A stretch of DNA of 64,000 bases, taken from Corynebacterium crudilactis (lineage in GTDB: Bacteria; Actinomycetota; Actinomycetes; Mycobacteriales; Mycobacteriaceae). This document shows, piece by piece, positions 36,213-45,716 of this stretch; position 1 is the first letter of the stretch, and each line of letters starts with the position of its first letter. The notes beneath the pieces were generated by a model. The model did no database searches. It was not told the DNA's origin and saw only the letters and a program-made list of their open reading frames with translations. Made by a program: the position numbers and the translations under genes. The stretch is taken from assembly GCF_001643015.1 (NCBI RefSeq), contig NZ_CP015622.1, positions 2,864,364 through 2,928,363 on the forward strand, in the 5' to 3' direction.

Positions 36213-36761
36213 CTAATTATTCTCTTTCGCCCGGATCAGATCCAACGCCACCATGCCACCGATAATTACTTTTCGGATGTCTTCTGGAACTTGTTCATCA
36301 AAAATTACTGCATAAGTACTGCGCCCTAACAAGCCTTTGGCCGCACCAGACCATTTTCTTGATACCTTCGCTGGAATGCGATCCCCCATGCGGAATTCGA
36401 AATCAAAGCCGAGGAAATTTCCGTGCATCTCAATAACACTGCCACCGGCAAGCTCAATATCCATACGCTTATTAAAGAAGGTAAAGCGCTTGCGCACATG
36501 AGCAATCGGGGTGCCATCGCTATCAGTGATTTCAAAGGTGTCGCGTACAAAATTCATCGGATCGCGCACCTGCATAACGGGTGTACCGGAGGCATCTACC
36601 AAGGTGAAACGACGATCGCCTTTGACCAACCGGGAACCCAAAGATCCTTCGGTGTTGATCTTTAAGACAACCTCTCCCTGCGGGTTGTAGATCTCAAAGT
36701 TGTTGGTCAAAAATGAAGAAACCTGCTGGACAATCAAGGTGTCATAGCTAAATGGATTCAT
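36213..36761 (-). CDS. LURP-one-related (tubby-like) family protein
   Basis: This 182-residue protein has the LOR/scramblase-like repeats: IYNPQGEVVLKINTEGS, FTLVDASGTPVMQVRDP and FEITDSDGTPIAHVRKR, typical of a 12-stranded tubby-like barrel. The start at 36761 has GAGGG six bases upstream; an ATG at 36773 is also in frame. The start lies inside the end of the amidohydrolase gene (14-bp overlap), indicating one operon. Family role is unclear (membrane or phospholipid association has been proposed for relatives). Confidence 0.82.
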   Translation of the reverse strand: MNPFSYDTLIVQQVSSFLTNNFEIYNPQGEVVLKINTEGSLGSRLVKGDRRFTLVDASGTPVMQVRDPMNFVRDTFEITDSDGTPIAHVRKRFTFFNKRMDIELAGGSVIEMHGNFLGFDFEFRMGDRIPAKVSRKWSGAAKGLLGRSTYAVIFDEQVPEDIRKVIIGGMVALDLIRAKENN

Positions 36762-37995
36762 TGTGGCCCTCATTTTTTACTAACCATGCAGAAGCTGCGA
36801 CAACAAGTGCCTCGATACCGCGATCAAGGGTGGGTTGAATATCTGGTGCAAATGCTGGCGAGTGATTACCCGGCGCGGCTGCTGGATCTGCAAAACCACC
36901 CAAGCCCCAGTAGGAATATGGAACGCCAAAGGCATCCGGGATAATGGAGAAATCCTCAGAGGCTGGAACCTGCGCTAAATCAGTGGACTCTTCTCCGAAG
37001 TATTCATCGAATGCTGCACGAACGCGCGCGGTGGCCGATACTTCGTTATGGGTTAATGGGTACTGGTCATAATACTTAAACTCAGGTGGCTCCGGGCTCC
37101 TGGCTGCTTCGCATTCATGGCGCACAATCCGCTCAATTGCCTCATGTAAGTGGGCTGCAACTTCTTTGGAAAAAGCACGGGTATTTAGTTGAAGCACGGC
37201 GGAATCTGGAATGATATTAGATTTTGTGCCGGCGTGAAAACTGCCCACGGTCAGCACTGCGGTCTCGCTAGCTGCGATTTCTCTTGACACCACAGATTGC
37301 AGACGCGTGACGATAGCGGCACCCAGCACAATCGGATCCACACCGAGGTTGGGCATAGAGCCATGCGATCCTTTGCCGTGCAGCGTAATTTCAATCGACG
37401 CAGCCTCCGACATCACCGCACCCACGCGCGTGCCCACCGCCCCGCCGGGCAGGGTGCCCAGCACATGCTGGCCGAGGTAGACATCCGGGGTAGGAAGCTT
37501 ATCGACGATCCCCTCCTCCACCATCATCTTTGCACCAGCTGCTGTCTCTTCAGCTGGCTGGAAAACGGCAATAAATGTGCCATTCCAAGATTCCTTATGG
37601 GAGTTAAGTGCCTGCACTGCACCCAGCAGGGAGGAAATGTGCACATCGTGACCACAGGAATGCGCTACTGGAGTTTCTTTACCGGTGTTGTTATCAACTT
37701 GGGTAACTCCAGTTGCTGCATAATCCTTATCGGATCGTTCTGCCATAGGAAGTGCATCAATATCACCACGAGCTGCAACAACTGGGCCATCACCATTGTT
37801 GATCACTGCGACAACTCCAGTGTCACCAATGCGTTGAACATCCTCCACACCATAAGATTCCAACTCTGCGATGATGCGCTTAGCTGTCTCAAATTCTTGC
37901 AGGGATAGCTCCGGATGCTGATGGAAGTACTTATACAGTTCTTCTCGGTAGCCGCGGGTTTGGTCCAGGTCTGAAAGAATTGTGGAAAGCGTCAT
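36748..37995 (-). CDS. M20-family amidohydrolase (N-acyl-amino-acid or hippurate hydrolase-like)
   Basis: This 415-residue enzyme has the M20 metal-binding residues in HSCGHDVHIS and PAEETAAGAKMM, and the dimerisation-domain block HGKGSHGSMPNLGVDP, with a C-terminal SEDFS motif. This set fits AmiA/HipO-like amidohydrolases that cut N-acyl amino acids; the exact substrate is unknown. It is a cytoplasmic protein without signal peptide, and probably the first gene of an operon with the LURP-one gene. Confidence 0.88.
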   Translation of the reverse strand: MTLSTILSDLDQTRGYREELYKYFHQHPELSLQEFETAKRIIAELESYGVEDVQRIGDTGVVAVINNGDGPVVAARGDIDALPMAERSDKDYAATGVTQVDNNTGKETPVAHSCGHDVHISSLLGAVQALNSHKESWNGTFIAVFQPAEETAAGAKMMVEEGIVDKLPTPDVYLGQHVLGTLPGGAVGTRVGAVMSEAASIEITLHGKGSHGSMPNLGVDPIVLGAAIVTRLQSVVSREIAASETAVLTVGSFHAGTKSNIIPDSAVLQLNTRAFSKEVAAHLHEAIERIVRHECEAARSPEPPEFKYYDQYPLTHNEVSATARVRAAFDEYFGEESTDLAQVPASEDFSIIPDAFGVPYSYWGLGGFADPAAAPGNHSPAFAPDIQPTLDRGIEALVVAASAWLVKNEGHNESI

Positions 37996-38045
37996 GCCTT
38001 AAGCGTAATCCGATGTGGAGAGGCGCGTCGACAAGCAAAAATCTT

Positions 38046-38699
38046 TTAAGCTTCTACGCCGCATGGAATCCCGGTGGAGTGATGAGGGCAGTAGCCCTCC
38101 GGATTCTTGTCCAGGTATTGCTGGTGATAATCCTCCGCCAGGAAATATTCCGCAGGAGAAATAGCACCGATCTCCGTGGTGATCGCACCGAAACCATGCT
38201 GCGCAAGAGTTTGACCATAGGCATCTACCACGGCTTTGACGCGCGCAGCATCTTCTTCATTATCGGTGAAATACGCCGAGCGGTACTGAGTGCCCACATC
38301 ATTTCCTTGGCGGAAACCTTGGGTGGGATCGTGGGCTTCCAGGCCGCGAGCCACCAGCTGCTCTAGAGACACGCGTGTTGGATCATAGACAACTTCCACG
38401 ATTTCCGTGTGGCCGGTGCGACCGGAACAGACCTCGCGGTACGTCGGATTGGGCGTGTAGCCACCGGCATAGCCCACAGAGGTGCCTTCCACGCCATCCA
38501 TTTTCCAATACATTTGCTCAACGCCCCAGAAACAACCAAGACCAATCCAGATCCTTTGCTGCTCCTCTTTCCACGGTCCAGTGATCGGGGTCCCCAGCAC
38601 AGTATGTGGTGCGGGTGTTTCTAGAACTGGATGCCTACCACCTTTGAGTGCCTCTTCTGGGGTGACCATAACGGGCTCGGGTGCGAAAAACCATGCCAT
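38046..38699 (-). CDS. msrA: Peptide methionine (S)-S-oxide reductase
   Basis: This 217-residue enzyme repairs methionine-S-sulfoxide. The active-site GCFWGVEQMYW with the catalytic Cys, the GYAGGYTPNPTYREVCSGRTGH block and the EYFLAEDYHQQYL block are all present, as is a C-terminal resolving Cys (GIPCGVEA). Length is usual for the actinobacterial form. It is divergent from sodA, which is also an oxidative-stress gene; both sit together in C. glutamicum. Confidence 0.97.
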   Translation of the reverse strand: MAWFFAPEPVMVTPEEALKGGRHPVLETPAPHTVLGTPITGPWKEEQQRIWIGLGCFWGVEQMYWKMDGVEGTSVGYAGGYTPNPTYREVCSGRTGHTEIVEVVYDPTRVSLEQLVARGLEAHDPTQGFRQGNDVGTQYRSAYFTDNEEDAARVKAVVDAYGQTLAQHGFGAITTEIGAISPAEYFLAEDYHQQYLDKNPEGYCPHHSTGIPCGVEA

Positions 38700-38944
38700 A
38701 ACGTGAAGTGTTCCTTATCTTAAATTGAGGAAGCCTTATGCCCTTTCAACCACTATGCAACACCCAATATTCCATCGCATTTTCCCCTCCCCCAATAAAT
38801 AGGTGGGATGAAAGGATTGATTGCAATATCAACAAAAAGGCCTATCATTGGGAAGTATCGCACAGAGCACTTTTGCAAAGCGCCATCTGACGGATTTTCA
38901 AAAGGTGTATATGCTCGGTGCGGAAACCTACGAAAGGATTACAC

Positions 38945-39547
38945 ATGGCTGTATACGAACTTCCCGAACTTGATTACGCATACGATGCACTCGAGCCACA
39001 CATCGCGGCTGAGATCATGGAGCTTCACCACTCCAAGCACCACGCAACCTACGTTGCTGGCGCTAACGCTGCACTTGAGGCACTAGAGAAGGCACGCGAA
39101 GAGGGCACCAACCCTGACCAGATCCGCGCACTGTCCAAGAACCTTGCGTTCAACCTTGGTGGACACACCAACCACTCCGTGTTCTGGAAGAACCTTTCTC
39201 CTAACGGTGGCGGCGAGCCTACCGGTGAACTAGCTGAGGCTATCAACCGCGACTTCGGTTCTTTCGCTAAGTTCCAGGATCACTTCAACTCTGCAGCTCT
39301 TGGCCTGCACGGCTCCGGCTGGGCAGTTCTTGGCTACGACCACATTGCAGGTCGCTTGGTTGTTGAGCAGCTCACCGATCAGCAGGGCAACATCTCCATC
39401 AACATCACCCCACTGCTGATGCTTGATATGTGGGAGCACGCTTTCTACCTGCAGTACAAGAACGTTAAGCCTGATTACGTCAAGGCTGTTTGGAACGTCT
39501 TCAACTGGGATGACGTGGCACAGCGTCTCGCAGCTGCATCCAAGTAA
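38945..39547 (+). CDS. sodA: Superoxide dismutase (Mn/Fe type)
   Basis: This 200-residue enzyme dismutates superoxide. LHHSKHH (27-33) contains the first metal His, and [18 protein letters not shown] holds the Asp and third His ligands; [10 protein letters not shown] holds another. The pattern [10 protein letters not shown]...GSGWAVL with Gln-rich metal loop suggests Mn. The start at 38945 follows GAAAGGA; an upstream in-frame ATG at 38918 has no support. A terminator follows. Confidence 0.97.
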   Translation: MAVYELPELDYAYDALEPHIAAEIMELHHSKHHATYVAGANAALEALEKAREEGTNPDQIRALSKNLAFNLGGHTNHSVFWKNLSPNGGGEPTGELAEAINRDFGSFAKFQDHFNSAALGLHGSGWAVLGYDHIAGRLVVEQLTDQQGNISINITPLLMLDMWEHAFYLQYKNVKPDYVKAVWNVFNWDDVAQRLAAASK

Positions 39548-39562
39548 GCATTAGTTTAACTA

Positions 39563-39592
39563 ACCACTCTGGTTTTCCAGGGTGGTTTTTTG
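39563..39592 (+). terminator. Intrinsic terminator after sodA
   Basis: ACCACTCTGG pairs with CCAGGGTGGT across TTTT, followed by six T. Confidence 0.9.
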
Positions 39593-39599
39593 CTGCCCT

Positions 39600-39983
39600 T
39601 TGGGGTGTTTTTCAGGTTAAGGGGTTTAGGGAGTTTAGACTCTCGGGGATCTAGCTTGGGCCGTTGTGTTTCCTACACCATCAGCCTGGCAGAGAGAGCG
39701 CTTGTTAGGATCTGCCACAAATCTCTAAATTTTGTGATTTGTGGTGGATTTTTGCATTTCACCGGCGGCGAATTCAATCGCTAGGATTCACCACATATCC
39801 ATCGGTAGGCTTCAGATGTGACAGGTCCTTGCACCGGAACTTTTCAGCAACCCTACAAGACCAACATCAGCCTCAATGTCCACAAAAATAACACGCTCAG
39901 AATCGCCCCTGAGTGCCCGTCAGGATCAAACTGAGACAACAGGACATTGGGCACATTCAAGCCCTTAAAATAGCACTCATAGC
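39600..39983. other. Intergenic region between sodA and the LysR gene
   Basis: No convincing gene; the 64-residue frame at 39590-39784 has no family-like features and starts in the terminator. One hairpin is seen: CCACAAATC (39715-39723) with GATTTGTGG (39736-39744), followed by TGGATTTTTG, which looks like a second, weaker terminator. Confidence 0.6.
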
Positions 39984-40901
39984 TCAGCCTTCTTCCAGCG
40001 CATATCGTGATCCCGCCACGAAATCTCGGAAATTTTCCACAGCTGGCGCAGGTCCCGCATCTTTACGCCATACCAATCCCAACTCTCTAAACGCTGAAGG
40101 ATAAATGGGAAGTTGCACGATCCCCACGGTAGGCAAATAGGGATCATCCATCGGCACCACTCCAACGCCAAGCCCGGCACTCACCAGACCTGCCACGGTG
40201 GTCAGCTCCATGGATTCAAAAACAACATTGGGCATAAAACCAGCTTCTTCAGCCAAATTATCCATGAGCACCCGAGTGCCAAACCCTGTCCGCATGGCTA
40301 CAAAAGGTTCGTGTTGCACCATCTCCATGCTAACTTCTGCCTCATTAGCCAACGGATGATCTGCTGGAACAGCTACTGCCAGACGTTGACGCAACAACGG
40401 CACCCAGCCCAAGCTGGCGCCCACCTCTGGGGGTTTGGGACCGACCAAGGCGAGATCTGTGTCATCAGCCAAGACCCGCTCTACCAGCAACATCGCCGCA
40501 GCTTGGTGCAGCTGAAATTTCACATGTGGATGCTCCACACGAAATGTTCGAATGAGTTCTGGAACCATCCAGGTACCAAGTGAATGCATAAAATCCAGGC
40601 GGATCGTTCCTTTTTCAGGATCCATGAGGCGCTTGATTTCCGTGGTGGCAGATTCCAACTGCGCCACCATCTCACTGGCATGAACCAACAATGCCTGTCC
40701 ACGCTGATTGAGGACGAGTTTGCGCCCCACACGATCAAAAAGCAGCGTGCCTGCTTGTTTTTCCACACGCCCAATACGCCGTGAAAGGGTCGGCTGCGGG
40801 ATGCCCAACTGTTCCGCGGTTTCGGTGAGGTGCCCTGATCTCGCCACTGAAATGAAGCTGCGTAGATCATCAATACGCATCTCGCCGCCGCTATTATCCA
40901 T
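39984..40901 (-). CDS. LysR-family transcriptional regulator
   Basis: This regulator (about 305 residues from ATG 40901; an ATG at 40880 with GGCGGCGAG upstream is also likely) has the N-terminal helix-turn-helix LTETAEQLGIPQPTLSRRIG and the linker helix, then a periplasmic-binding-like effector domain (about 95-300). It is divergent from an MFS exporter gene 75 bp away, the classical layout of a LysR regulator and its target. The effector is not predictable. Confidence 0.88.
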   Translation of the reverse strand: MDNSGGEMRIDDLRSFISVARSGHLTETAEQLGIPQPTLSRRIGRVEKQAGTLLFDRVGRKLVLNQRGQALLVHASEMVAQLESATTEIKRLMDPEKGTIRLDFMHSLGTWMVPELIRTFRVEHPHVKFQLHQAAAMLLVERVLADDTDLALVGPKPPEVGASLGWVPLLRQRLAVAVPADHPLANEAEVSMEMVQHEPFVAMRTGFGTRVLMDNLAEEAGFMPNVVFESMELTTVAGLVSAGLGVGVVPMDDPYLPTVGIVQLPIYPSAFRELGLVWRKDAGPAPAVENFRDFVAGSRYALEEG

Positions 40902-40975
40902 GGTCACAGCGTACATGCATAAAATGAATCAAAAACAGCTCTTTCTAACATTTTACTAATGTTTTTAGCTGGCGC

Positions 40976-42193
40976 ATGATGGTGCCCATGAGCACAGCAA
41001 TAATCAGTCAAGGCATTGAACGTGGCACCCGCACCTACACACGCGCTGTGTTCGCCATGCTGGCTGCTGGCCTTGCTACATTCAATGGTCTTTATTGCAC
41101 CCAAGCGCTGCTGCCCACCATGACACAAGATTTAGGGATCACCCCCACCCAATCTGCACTCACGGTTTCTGCAGCTACTGGCATGCTTGCGCTGTGCATT
41201 GTGCCCGCATCAATCCTGTCTGAAAAATTTGGCCGAGGCCGCGTCCTCATTATTTCCTTAACTTTGGCCGTGCTCGTGGGATTAATTCTTCCCCTGGTTC
41301 CCAGCATCACCATGCTCATTGCCCTGCGAGGACTCCAGGGAGCACTGCTTGCAGGCACTCCGGCAGTCGCCATGACCTGGCTTTCCGAAGAGATTCATCC
41401 ACGCGATCTGGGCCATGCCATGGGCATTTATATCGCGGGAAATACTGTCGGTGGACTCATGGGCCGCATGATCCCGGCAGGATTACTTGAGCTCACCCAT
41501 TGGCAAAATGCGCTCTTGGGCAGTTCCATTGCCGCTCTTATTTTCGGCGTCCTCATGGTGTGTCTCCTGCCACGGCAACAGCGCTTCCAGCCGAAAAATA
41601 TTACGTTGCGCCATGAGTTTTCCGCGATGGTCTCCCATTGGCGCAATCCTCGCCTAGCGCTACTTTTTGCCACCGCTTTTCTGGGCATGGGCACCTTTGT
41701 TTCCCTATATAACTACTTGGGCTTCCGCATGATTGAGCAATTTGGACTCAGCGAAGTCCTGGTGGGCGCAGTATTTATTATGTATCTCGCCGGCACTTGG
41801 AGCTCCACCCAGGCAGGTGCGTTGAGAGAAAAGATCGGCAACGGTCCGACAGTAATTTTCTTAAGTCTGACCATGATCGCATCGATGGCACTCATGGGGA
41901 TCAATAATCTGTGGCTCACACTGGCAGCGCTCTTTGTGTTCACCGCCGCATTTTTCGCACTCCATTCCAGCGCTTCCGGATGGATTGGCATTATCGCTAT
42001 AAAAGATCGCGCTGAAGCCTCCAGCATGTACCTATTTTGTTATTACGTTGGCTCTTCCGTGATTGGCTGGTTCTCTGGGTTCATCTTCACCCATTTGCCC
42101 TGGATTGCGTTCATCGGCTGGTTGGTTTTTCTCCTCTGCGGTGTGTTGGTCATTTCGTTGACTTTGGCAAAGCTTGCACGACAAAGCATTTAA
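40976..42193 (+). CDS. MFS transporter (DHA1-like drug or metabolite exporter)
   Basis: This protein (405 residues from ATG 40976, or 401 from ATG 40988; neither start has a clear ribosome-binding site) has 12 membrane segments. The loop 2-3 signature is weak (SEKFGRGRVL), and GNTVGGLMGRMIPAGL in helix 5 fits the MFS exporter motif C region. Likely target of the divergent LysR regulator. Substrate unknown; YnfM-like inner-membrane exporters are the closest type I recognise. Confidence 0.85.
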   Translation: MMVPMSTAIISQGIERGTRTYTRAVFAMLAAGLATFNGLYCTQALLPTMTQDLGITPTQSALTVSAATGMLALCIVPASILSEKFGRGRVLIISLTLAVLVGLILPLVPSITMLIALRGLQGALLAGTPAVAMTWLSEEIHPRDLGHAMGIYIAGNTVGGLMGRMIPAGLLELTHWQNALLGSSIAALIFGVLMVCLLPRQQRFQPKNITLRHEFSAMVSHWRNPRLALLFATAFLGMGTFVSLYNYLGFRMIEQFGLSEVLVGAVFIMYLAGTWSSTQAGALREKIGNGPTVIFLSLTMIASMALMGINNLWLTLAALFVFTAAFFALHSSASGWIGIIAIKDRAEASSMYLFCYYVGSSVIGWFSGFIFTHLPWIAFIGWLVFLLCGVLVISLTLAKLARQSI

Positions 42194-42214
42194 TACGGTT
42201 TTACCCGTGCTTAA

Positions 42215-43843
42215 ATGGGCGCTAATGTTATCTCTATGCGTACCGATTCCACGTGGAACAGTCGAACCTGGCATAGAAAAGCAAGTAAACCAGTATCGCT
42301 CTGGCTAATGACCCTGGTTATCGCCGGACTGATCCACCCAATCCTCCCCGAATATCGCTGGGTGCTCATTCACCTCTTTACCCTCGGTGTCATCACCAAT
42401 GCCATCGTCATTTGGTCGCAGCATTTCACTGAAAAGTTCCTGCACCAAAGAGTCGACGACGCCAAACGCCCGGCACAATTGCTGAAAATTCGGGTACTCA
42501 ATATCGGAATCATCATCACACTCATCGGCCAGATGAGTAGCCAATGGATGATCACCAGCATCGGCGCAACCATTATCGGCAGTGTTTTGGCCTGGCACGC
42601 GCTAAGTTTGGCCGCACAATTTCGCAGCGCCAAACGCGGACAACCCTTTGCCTCTGCCATCGTGGCTTATATCGCAAGCGCATGTTGTTTGCCCTTTGGC
42701 GCCTTCGCCGGCGCACTGTTATCCAAAGAACTTTCCCATGGACTCCAGGAGCGTGTCCTTTTAGCCCACACCGTGATCAATATCCTCGGCTTTGTCGGTC
42801 TCGCCGCACTCGGCTCCCTCTCCGTCCTCTTTGCTGCAATTTGGCGCACCAAAATCATGACAAATTTTACCCCGTGGGCCGTGGGAATTATCGTCCTGAG
42901 CTTGCCTATTACCATCGGTGGCATCCTGCTCAATAACGGTTATCTCACCGCCGCAGGCCTGAGCGCCTACGCGGCAGCATGGTTGCTGAGCATGGCGGGG
43001 TGGGGGAAGGCGTCGATAAGCAAACTAAGCTTTTCGACGTCTTCCATCACAACCGCCCCGCTCTGGCTGATCGGCAGCCTCATTTGGCTGGCTGCGCAGG
43101 CAATGATGCATCACGGCGAGCTTTATCATGTGGAAATTCCGACAATTGCGCTGGTCATCGGTTTTGGTGCACAGCTACTGATCGGTGTGATGAGCTATCT
43201 CCTACCGTCCATAATGGGTGGCGGGGCCAGTGCAGTGCGAACCGGCACAGAAATTCTCAATACTGCAGGGCTATTTCGGTGGACGGTGCTCAATGGCGGC
43301 CTAGCGATTTGGCTCTTGACGCAAAACTCCTGGCTGCGGGTTGTTGTATCGCTGCTCAGCATCGGTGCACTCGCGATTTATGTCATTCTGCTGCCGCGTG
43401 CAGTACGAGCCCAGCGTGGCGTTATCACCAAAAAACGTGATCCAATCACGCCTCCTGAACAGCCACGATTCAACCAAATCACCGCCGGAATTTCTGTCCT
43501 GGCACTGATTCTGGCAGCTTTCGGTGGACTCAATCCCGGCGCAGTTCCTGTTACTTCCGTAAATTCCGACGTCTATCCCGTCACCATTACTGCAGGTGAC
43601 ATGGTATTTTCCCCTGATATCATCGAGGTGCCTCTTGGGAAAACTTTGGAAGTCACGCTGATCAACCAAGACGATATGGTGCACGATCTCAAATTTGCCA
43701 ATGGAATACAGACCGGCCGTGTTGCACCTGGCGATGAAATCACCGTCGTGGTCGGCGAAATCACTGAAACTATGGATGGCTGGTGCACAATTGCCGGCCA
43801 CCGCGCACAAGGAATGGTCTTAGAAGTGCGAGTCAGCCACTAG
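42215..43843 (+). CDS. Polytopic membrane protein fused to a C-terminal cupredoxin domain
   Basis: This protein (542 residues from ATG 42215; ATG 42236 is an alternative) has about ten to twelve membrane helices (about 25-440) with His residues in helix contexts (LIHLFTLGVITNAIVIWSQHF), reminiscent of NnrS-like or oxidase-like haem/copper membrane proteins. The C-terminal domain (about 455-542) is an outside cupredoxin with copper ligands in VHDL and in WCTIAGHRAQGM (Cys-x4-His-x4-Met), a complete type 1 copper site. Related actinobacterial proteins are annotated as multicopper or nitrite-reductase-like. A redox or copper/nitrogen-oxide role is inferred. Confidence 0.72.
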   Translation: MGANVISMRTDSTWNSRTWHRKASKPVSLWLMTLVIAGLIHPILPEYRWVLIHLFTLGVITNAIVIWSQHFTEKFLHQRVDDAKRPAQLLKIRVLNIGIIITLIGQMSSQWMITSIGATIIGSVLAWHALSLAAQFRSAKRGQPFASAIVAYIASACCLPFGAFAGALLSKELSHGLQERVLLAHTVINILGFVGLAALGSLSVLFAAIWRTKIMTNFTPWAVGIIVLSLPITIGGILLNNGYLTAAGLSAYAAAWLLSMAGWGKASISKLSFSTSSITTAPLWLIGSLIWLAAQAMMHHGELYHVEIPTIALVIGFGAQLLIGVMSYLLPSIMGGGASAVRTGTEILNTAGLFRWTVLNGGLAIWLLTQNSWLRVVVSLLSIGALAIYVILLPRAVRAQRGVITKKRDPITPPEQPRFNQITAGISVLALILAAFGGLNPGAVPVTSVNSDVYPVTITAGDMVFSPDIIEVPLGKTLEVTLINQDDMVHDLKFANGIQTGRVAPGDEITVVVGEITETMDGWCTIAGHRAQGMVLEVRVSH

Positions 43844-43854
43844 CTGTTAAAAAC

Positions 43855-43983
43855 CAGACCAGGAAACCAAAACTTCCCAGATAGTCCAGATTTTGGTCGC
43901 CTAGTCTGATGTGAAATTTTTAAACTGGACCAGGTGACCAAGATGTACAAGGGCAGCGTGACGTTTGGTCGCCCTGTCTGGTC
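43855..43983. repeat. Two tandem imperfect hairpins with TTTGGTCGCC arms
   Basis: Hairpin 1 pairs CAGACCAGGAAACCAAAA (43855) with TTTTGGTCGCCTAGTCTG (43891), 15 of 18 positions. Hairpin 2 pairs GACCAGGTGACCAA (43928) with TTTGGTCGCCCTGTCTGGTC (43964), less perfectly. The right arms of the two are nearly identical. The site is between convergent genes, as is the repeat near 23.2 kb. Confidence 0.8.
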
Positions 43984-44103
43984 GGCTCAAAAACATAAGT
44001 TCACACCTGAAAAAAGTGACCTCATAGAATCGCATTCAGGAGCCTTAAAGCAGCACAACTAAGTGAATGCCCATTCTGCAATTAAGAGCCGGCAAATCGC
44101 CCT

Positions 44104-45621
44104 TTAAAGCGCATCTCCTAAAATCGGCGCAGAACGAGCACCCTGCCGAAGCCAATGCCGGACGGCAGCTGTTGCCCGGCAATCATCTCCGTTATAACTC
44201 AGCAACTGAGAACGCGCGGCTTCGGCCTCTTCGCCTACAGCCGTGGACGCAATCAAATAAGCATGCAGACTATCTTCACCAGCGAAGTCTTCTTCTTCCC
44301 AATGGAATCCTGCAGCTGGAGCTAATTGCTTCAGACCTAATCCACCAGGGCCAACCAATTGGGATCTGGCAACAGCAAACATGTCATTCCACTGATCAGA
44401 GCTGATAAAACTGCGAATTTCCTGCTCATCTGGGACTCCGCGCACCTTGCCATAGAAACGGCGTGCGGTAGAAAGCATCCAGTGGTTTTCGCCGTTGCTT
44501 GCGTAGCAAAAGACTCCGAATGTTTGGCCATGCTGTCGAGCTTTATCCCGGCGCGCTTTAAGCCAAGCCCAAAACTGAGCAAAGTTTTCACCTTCGGCAG
44601 CTTCACCAAGATCTGACCACATGACAAAAGGTGTGTACGTTTCGCCGTCCCAGGCTCCCCATAGGTATGCGCCCAGATCTAGGTAGGCTTCCACGTCGAC
44701 ATCGATCTCAACATCGAAACGTGGAGCGGTGGTCTGTGCAGTTTTGCGCAGCACTGGGATATCTGCCCGCCAAGCTGCGGCTATATGTGAAATCTCGCCA
44801 AGATTCGCGTCGATGAGCTCTTGGGTCGTGTGGATTCCTTTGTCTCGATATGTCTCGGCACGATCACCAGAGAGGAACAGGCTAATTTCATCAGCTGCTT
44901 GTAGTTCAGGTTCGCATGTTGGCCAGAACCTGCACGTTGAGCATTCTTTCACTCGGCGTGGAGCAGTTGGCGCAGGGGCAAGCAACGCTCGGTGGGCAGC
45001 TGGAGCGTATCTGGCGATATCCACCAAATATGCCCAATCACGGTCTTGTCCGACAACTGCGCCAACGGATGTGTCAGGTGCAGCACCAGCTTCTTCCAAC
45101 CCCATGAGCGCAAGAGTCAGGCGGTAGCCATCAATAGTGTGGTGGCGCAGGGTGGCATTGACCGCTAGAGGCTGACCCATGCCCAAACGAGAGACAGAAA
45201 TTCCACGCATTGTTTTATGCGGATCGGGACGAGCCACGCGGTGATTGCTCACCATCACTGGCATATAACTGCCATCGGGATTGCGCACCAATAGATCAGC
45301 AAGTACTTCCCATTGCACTCCCTCATAGGTGCCGGTAAATATTGCTCCGGTGATCAGGCTTTCGCCCGCAGCGATTGCCTCTAAAGTATCAAACTCAGCT
45401 AATTCGCCATCGCTGTCTAAATCAATCCGAGTAAAAGGAATTCGGCCGCGCTTTTTCGGCGGTTCGGGAAGACGGTCTAAAACTTCTGCCAAACCTACTG
45501 CTCGACGAGCTCGACGCTGCATCGTCGCAGGTAAGGGCGAGGTTTCTGGGTAACGTACGCGCTGTATCTGGCGGTACCTGCATCCCACCAGATCACTTGG
45601 AGTTAACCGTTCCAATTGCAT
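44104..45621 (-). CDS. TM0106-type RecB-like nuclease family protein
   Basis: This 505-residue protein matches the TM0106 family of putative RecB-like nucleases. The N-terminal nuclease-like part (about 1-170) contains Glu/Asp residues in VQWEVLADLL; a cysteine cluster CSTCRFWPTC and an upstream Cys (GCRYR) may hold an Fe-S cluster as in AddB/Cas4-like nucleases. The C-terminal half is RNase-H-like with YNGDDCRATAAVRHWL. ATG 45621 has GGGAAGA upstream. Role in DNA or RNA processing is inferred; no other repair genes are adjacent. Confidence 0.78.
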   Translation of the reverse strand: MQLERLTPSDLVGCRYRQIQRVRYPETSPLPATMQRRARRAVGLAEVLDRLPEPPKKRGRIPFTRIDLDSDGELAEFDTLEAIAAGESLITGAIFTGTYEGVQWEVLADLLVRNPDGSYMPVMVSNHRVARPDPHKTMRGISVSRLGMGQPLAVNATLRHHTIDGYRLTLALMGLEEAGAAPDTSVGAVVGQDRDWAYLVDIARYAPAAHRALLAPAPTAPRRVKECSTCRFWPTCEPELQAADEISLFLSGDRAETYRDKGIHTTQELIDANLGEISHIAAAWRADIPVLRKTAQTTAPRFDVEIDVDVEAYLDLGAYLWGAWDGETYTPFVMWSDLGEAAEGENFAQFWAWLKARRDKARQHGQTFGVFCYASNGENHWMLSTARRFYGKVRGVPDEQEIRSFISSDQWNDMFAVARSQLVGPGGLGLKQLAPAAGFHWEEEDFAGEDSLHAYLIASTAVGEEAEAARSQLLSYNGDDCRATAAVRHWLRQGARSAPILGDAL

Positions 45622-45716
45622 TCTTCCCACAATGACATGAGCTTATTGCAACATCGTGGGTAAAGTTGAATCGAGAAGTCGAGAAATAGCCGACCGATGA
45701 AAGAGTTGAGACACTA

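Noticed and set aside
39590..39784. 64-residue frame after sodA
   Set aside because: Begins in the sodA terminator, has no ribosome-binding site and no family-like composition.
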